Assembly: GCA_947625565.1 (NCBI GenBank)
Contig: CANQOU010000052.1
Coordinates: 1 to 7,916, forward strand
DNA length: 7,916 nt
Reading direction: 5' to 3'
DNA from: an uncultured Clostridia bacterium
Lineage (GTDB): Bacteria; Bacillota; Clostridia; TANB77; CAG-508
Positions 5,259 to 7,916 of the stretch are shown here, in pieces (within the stretch, counting starts at the first letter, position 1; each line of letters begins with the position of its first letter). The position numbers and the translations under genes are program-made. The notes under the pieces are model-generated. The model ran no database searches and had not been told where the DNA came from. It saw only the letters and a program-made list of their open reading frames with translations.

Positions 5259-6834
5259 ATGAAATCTAACTTTTTTAAATATGTATTTATAATATTTGTT
5301 GTAGGTATTATGATTTTTGCTATTTACAAAATAAAATCAGAAGAAGAAAAAAAAGAGCAAGACCAAACACAGGTAAGTGTAGAAGAAGAAAAAATTACAG
5401 AGATTACATTAGGAGTTGCATCATTTGATAGCACAAATCCTATTTTTAGCAAAAATAAAAATATACAAGATATTTCTAGACTTGTGTATGAACCATTAGT
5501 AGATTTAACATCAGATTATAAAGCACAGCCTTGCCTAGCACAAGAATGGGCAAAACAAAATAGTACAACATATATAATAAAACTAAAAGATAATGTAAGA
5601 TGGGCAGATGGACAAAAATTTATAGCAGATGATGTAAAATTCACAATAGAAAAATTAAAAGGCATGAATTCTATTTATTCACCAAATGTACAAAATATAG
5701 AAACTGTAGAAATTGCAGATGATTATACATTAAAAATATATTTAAATAAAGAAGTTCCATTTTTTGAATATAATCTAACATTTCCAATTTTGTCAAGCCA
5801 ATTTTATCAAGATAAAGAATTTTCTGATGGAATTGTACCTGTTGGAACAGGTATGTATAAATATACTGATGTTCAATCAACACATTTAACACTAGAACCA
5901 AATGAAAATAGATGGAATAATAAAACAAACTTGACATTGACTAAAATAACAGTGAATTTATATTCCTCTTTAGGAGAATTATATAATAGCTTTAAAATGG
6001 GAAATCTTGACATTATTGATACACAAAATAGCAATTTACAAGAATATATAGGAAGTATTGGATATGCAAAAAAAGAAATGAAAGGAAGAGAACATGATTT
6101 TATAGCGCTAAATATGAATAATGCTTTCCTTTCAAAAAAAGAAGTTAGAAAAGCTATTTCATATTCAATAGATAAGACAAATATTGTATCAAGTATTTTT
6201 AATAGTCAATATTATACTTCAAGTTTCCCATTAGACTATGGTAATTGGCTATACCAAGTAGAAGAAGCAAGCTCTGGATATAATCCAGAACAAACAAAAC
6301 AAGTATTGACTCAAAGTCGGATGGAGTTATAAAAACCAATATTGGCAAAAAACTGAGAATTATAAAACACAAAGATTGCAATTAAATCTTTCTGTAAAAG
6401 CAAGTGACCAGGCAAGAGTTTTAGTAGCTCAAAATATTCAAACACAATTAGCAAATCAAGGCATTAGAATAAATGTAGTGCAACTAACAGATGAACAATA
6501 TTCTAATGTGATTAACACTAAAAATTATGATATGCTATTGTGTAGTATGAACTTATCATATAGCCCTAATTTAGAAACATTTTTAGGAAATAATAACTTA
6601 TCAAATTATACAAATGAAGAAGTAAAAAATATCTTAGATGAAGTAAAAAATACAAATGATGAAAACATTTTAAAGGAAAAGTATAAAAGAATAGCAGAGA
6701 TATATAAAGAAGAAGTACCATATATAAGTTTATATAATAATAAATTTACAGTTTGTTGTCATTCTAATTTAAAAGGAGATGTTACACCAAACTGGTATAA
6801 TGTATTTTATAATGTAGCTGGATGGTATAAATAA
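5259..6834 (+). CDS. Peptide/nickel-type ABC transporter substrate-binding protein (family 5), with +1 frame change
   Basis: The combined product is 524 aa, a full-length family 5 extracellular solute-binding protein (PF00496 type) that captures oligopeptides or similar ligands for an ABC importer. Landmarks: membrane helix 7-23, charged linker, LVYEPL (75-80), RWADGQKF (114-121), VGTGMYKY (195-202), VRKAISYSIDK (296-306), YNPEQTKQVL (341-350), then SGW. There is no lipobox Cys, unlike most Firmicute binding proteins, so it is probably held by an uncleaved N-terminal helix. The first frame reads to TAA at 6330-6332 (357 aa). The second frame carries the rest from GWSYKNQYW to the final AGWYK. 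The switch must lie within 6310-6329, where codon 354 is CGG. Skipping its C gives Ser-Gly-Trp, the conserved Gly-Trp of this family. All other arginines in the gene are AGA. No permease or ATPase genes are nearby; recA follows with its own promoter. Confidence 0.9.
6310..6329 (+). other. +1 frame-change site at a CGG codon (binding-protein gene)
   Basis: The upstream limit is TGA in the +1 frame (6307-6309) and the downstream limit TAA in the starting frame (6330-6332). The starting frame reads CAA AGT CGG ATG; the resumed frame reads AGT (C) GGA TGG. CGG is at 6318-6320. No homopolymer longer than three bases is present, so a simple run-length sequencing error is less likely here. Confidence 0.7.
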
Positions 6835-6852
6835 AAAATTTAAAAAAAAGTA

Positions 6853-6880
6853 TTGACAAAACAAAAATTTGGTATATAAT
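6853..6880 (+). promoter_or_regulatory. recA promoter
   Basis: Perfect -35 TTGACA (6853-6858) and perfect -10 TATAAT (6875-6880) with a 16-base spacer, 44 bases upstream of the recA ATG. It is the strongest sigma-A promoter in the window. Transcription would start near 6887. Confidence 0.85.
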
Positions 6881-6888
6881 AAAAACAT

Positions 6889-6902
6889 CAAACAAACATT
6901 CG
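6889..6902 (+). promoter_or_regulatory. Possible LexA (SOS) box
   Basis: CAAACAAACATTCG matches eight of the ten fixed bases of the Firmicute LexA consensus CGAAC-N4-GTTCG. It lies at the expected start of recA transcription, where LexA binding would block it. RecA genes are usually SOS-controlled; the match is imperfect. Confidence 0.45.
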
Positions 6903-6924
6903 ATAATTATAAGGAGGAAAAATT

Positions 6925-7916
6925 ATGGGAGAAAATACAGAAAAGAAAAAAGCATTAGAGGCTGCAATGAGCCAAATAGAAAAACAATTTGGAAAAGGTT
7001 CTGTTATGAAATTAGGAGAATACAAAGCAATGGAAGTAGAAGCAATTCCAACAGGAGCATTAAGCTTAGATATAGCATTAGGAATTGGAGGATTACCAAG
7101 AGGAAGAATTGTTGAAATATTTGGGCCAGAATCTTCTGGAAAAACAACATTAGCATTACACGTTATTGCAGAAGCACAAAAAGAAGGTGGAGAAGTAGCA
7201 TTTATAGATGCAGAACATGCACTAGACCCAGTATATTCTAAAAAATTAGGTGTTGATATTGATAATTTAATTGTTGCACAACCAGATACAGGAGAACAAG
7301 CTTTGGAAATAACTGAAAGCTTAGTAAGAAGTGGAGCATTGGATGTCATTGTTGTTGACTCAGTTGCAGCACTTGTTCCAAAAGCTGAAATTGATGGAGA
7401 TATGGGAGATTCTCATATGGGACTTCAGGCAAGATTAATGTCACAAGCATTAAGAAAATTAGCAGGTGCAATCAATAAATCAAAAACAGTATTGATTTTT
7501 ATAAATCAATTGAGAGAAAAAATAGGGGTTATGTTTGGAAATCCAGAAACTACAACTGGAGGAAGAGCTTTAAAATTTTATGCTTCTGTTAGATTAGATA
7601 TAAGAAAAATTGAAAATATTAAACAAGATGGAGAAATTAAAGGAAGTAGAACAAGAGTAAAAGTTGTAAAAAATAAAGTAGCACCACCATTTAGAGAAGC
7701 AGAATTTGATATTGTATATGGAGAAGGAATATCAAAAGCAGGCAATATATTAGATATGGCTGTTAATCTAGATATAATTGAAAAAAGTGGCTCTTGGTTT
7801 AGCTATAATGGTGAAAGAATTGGACAAGGTAGAGAAAATGTAAAAAGCTATTTAAATGAAAATCCAGATGTTTTAGCAGAAGTAGAAGAAAAAGTAAGAG
7901 CTAATTTTGAAAAAGC
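6925..7916 (+). CDS. recA: RecA recombinase (truncated by window end)
   Basis: RecA forms ATP-dependent filaments on single-stranded DNA, carries out homologous strand exchange, and triggers LexA self-cleavage in the SOS response. The first 330 codons are present; the usual length is about 345-360, so only the C-terminal tail is missing. Visible motifs are Walker A GPESSGKT (67-74), the catalytic Glu97 in DAEHALDP, Walker B VIVVDS (141-146), MGLQARLMSQALRKL (165-179), the DNA-binding L2 region with TTGGRALKF (210-218), and KVVKNKVAPPF (246-256). ATG at 6925 has AAGGAGG (6911-6917) seven bases upstream. The frame is uninterrupted and has no CGG codon; the arginines I checked are AGA. It is monocistronic as far as seen, with its own consensus promoter. 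Confidence 0.98.
   Translation, partial: MGENTEKKKALEAAMSQIEKQFGKGSVMKLGEYKAMEVEAIPTGALSLDIALGIGGLPRGRIVEIFGPESSGKTTLALHVIAEAQKEGGEVAFIDAEHALDPVYSKKLGVDIDNLIVAQPDTGEQALEITESLVRSGALDVIVVDSVAALVPKAEIDGDMGDSHMGLQARLMSQALRKLAGAINKSKTVLIFINQLREKIGVMFGNPETTTGGRALKFYASVRLDIRKIENIKQDGEIKGSRTRVKVVKNKVAPPFREAEFDIVYGEGISKAGNILDMAVNLDIIEKSGSWFSYNGERIGQGRENVKSYLNENPDVLAEVEEKVRANFEK

Noticed and set aside
6888..7349. Minus-strand open frame of 153 codons opposite recA
   Set aside because: It is a shadow of the strongly conserved recA frame, with an odd Ser/Pro/Ala-rich composition.
1..7916. CRISPR array, tRNA, rRNA or insertion sequence
   Set aside because: No regularly spaced repeats, cloverleaf-like segments, rRNA motifs or terminal inverted repeats with a transposase were seen. 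The Rpn gene is transposase-like in name only.

Overview
The window is very AT-rich, uses AGA for most arginines, carries strong AGGAGG/GGTGA-type Shine-Dalgarno sites, and encodes an S11 D-Ala-D-Ala carboxypeptidase, a VanW-domain protein, a SpoVB/MOP flippase, a family 5 peptide-binding protein and RecA. This points to a low-GC anaerobic Firmicute, probably an uncultured member of the Clostridia. It is a chromosomal housekeeping and cell-envelope region. I see no rRNA, tRNA, CRISPR array or insertion sequence.

Layout. (1) 1-458 (-): start of a penicillin-binding D,D-carboxypeptidase, cut by the window edge. (2) 569-1267 (+): zinc-dependent phospholipase C-like protein, divergent from (1). 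A perfect 12-bp hairpin separates it from (3). (3) 1312-1686 (-): unrecognised 124-aa protein whose promoter carries two palindromes. (4) About 2023-2952 (+): Rpn/PD-(D/E)XK nuclease (PF04754-type) with no ATG, GTG or TTG at its proper beginning. (5) 4506-5145 and 2961-4457 (-): a VanW-domain protein followed by a SpoVB-like flippase, apparently one operon. (6) 5259-6834 (+): membrane-anchored peptide-binding protein, divergent from the VanW operon. (7) 6925-7916 (+): recA, cut by the window edge, with a consensus promoter and a possible LexA box.

Main observation. The two divergent neighbours, VanW and the peptide-binding protein, are each split by a +1 frame change. In each the change can be confined to 20 bases by flanking stop codons, and each 20-base interval contains an in-frame CGG. 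Only three in-frame CGG codons exist in about 7.2 kb of coding sequence here, and two of them lie at these breaks. Skipping the C of CGG restores both proteins exactly and gives a glycine each time (AGA-C-GGG and AGT-C-GGA). In the binding protein that glycine belongs to a conserved Gly-Trp. I propose that CGG may be a poorly decoded or unassigned codon that triggers +1 frameshifting, or four-base reading, in this lineage. Independent indels or assembly errors are the main alternative. The third CGG, at codon 15 of the unrecognised gene, seems to be read in frame and is the main point against the idea.

The envelope genes (carboxypeptidase, VanW protein, flippase) would act on peptidoglycan or surface polymers, the binding protein on peptide capture, and RecA on DNA repair.
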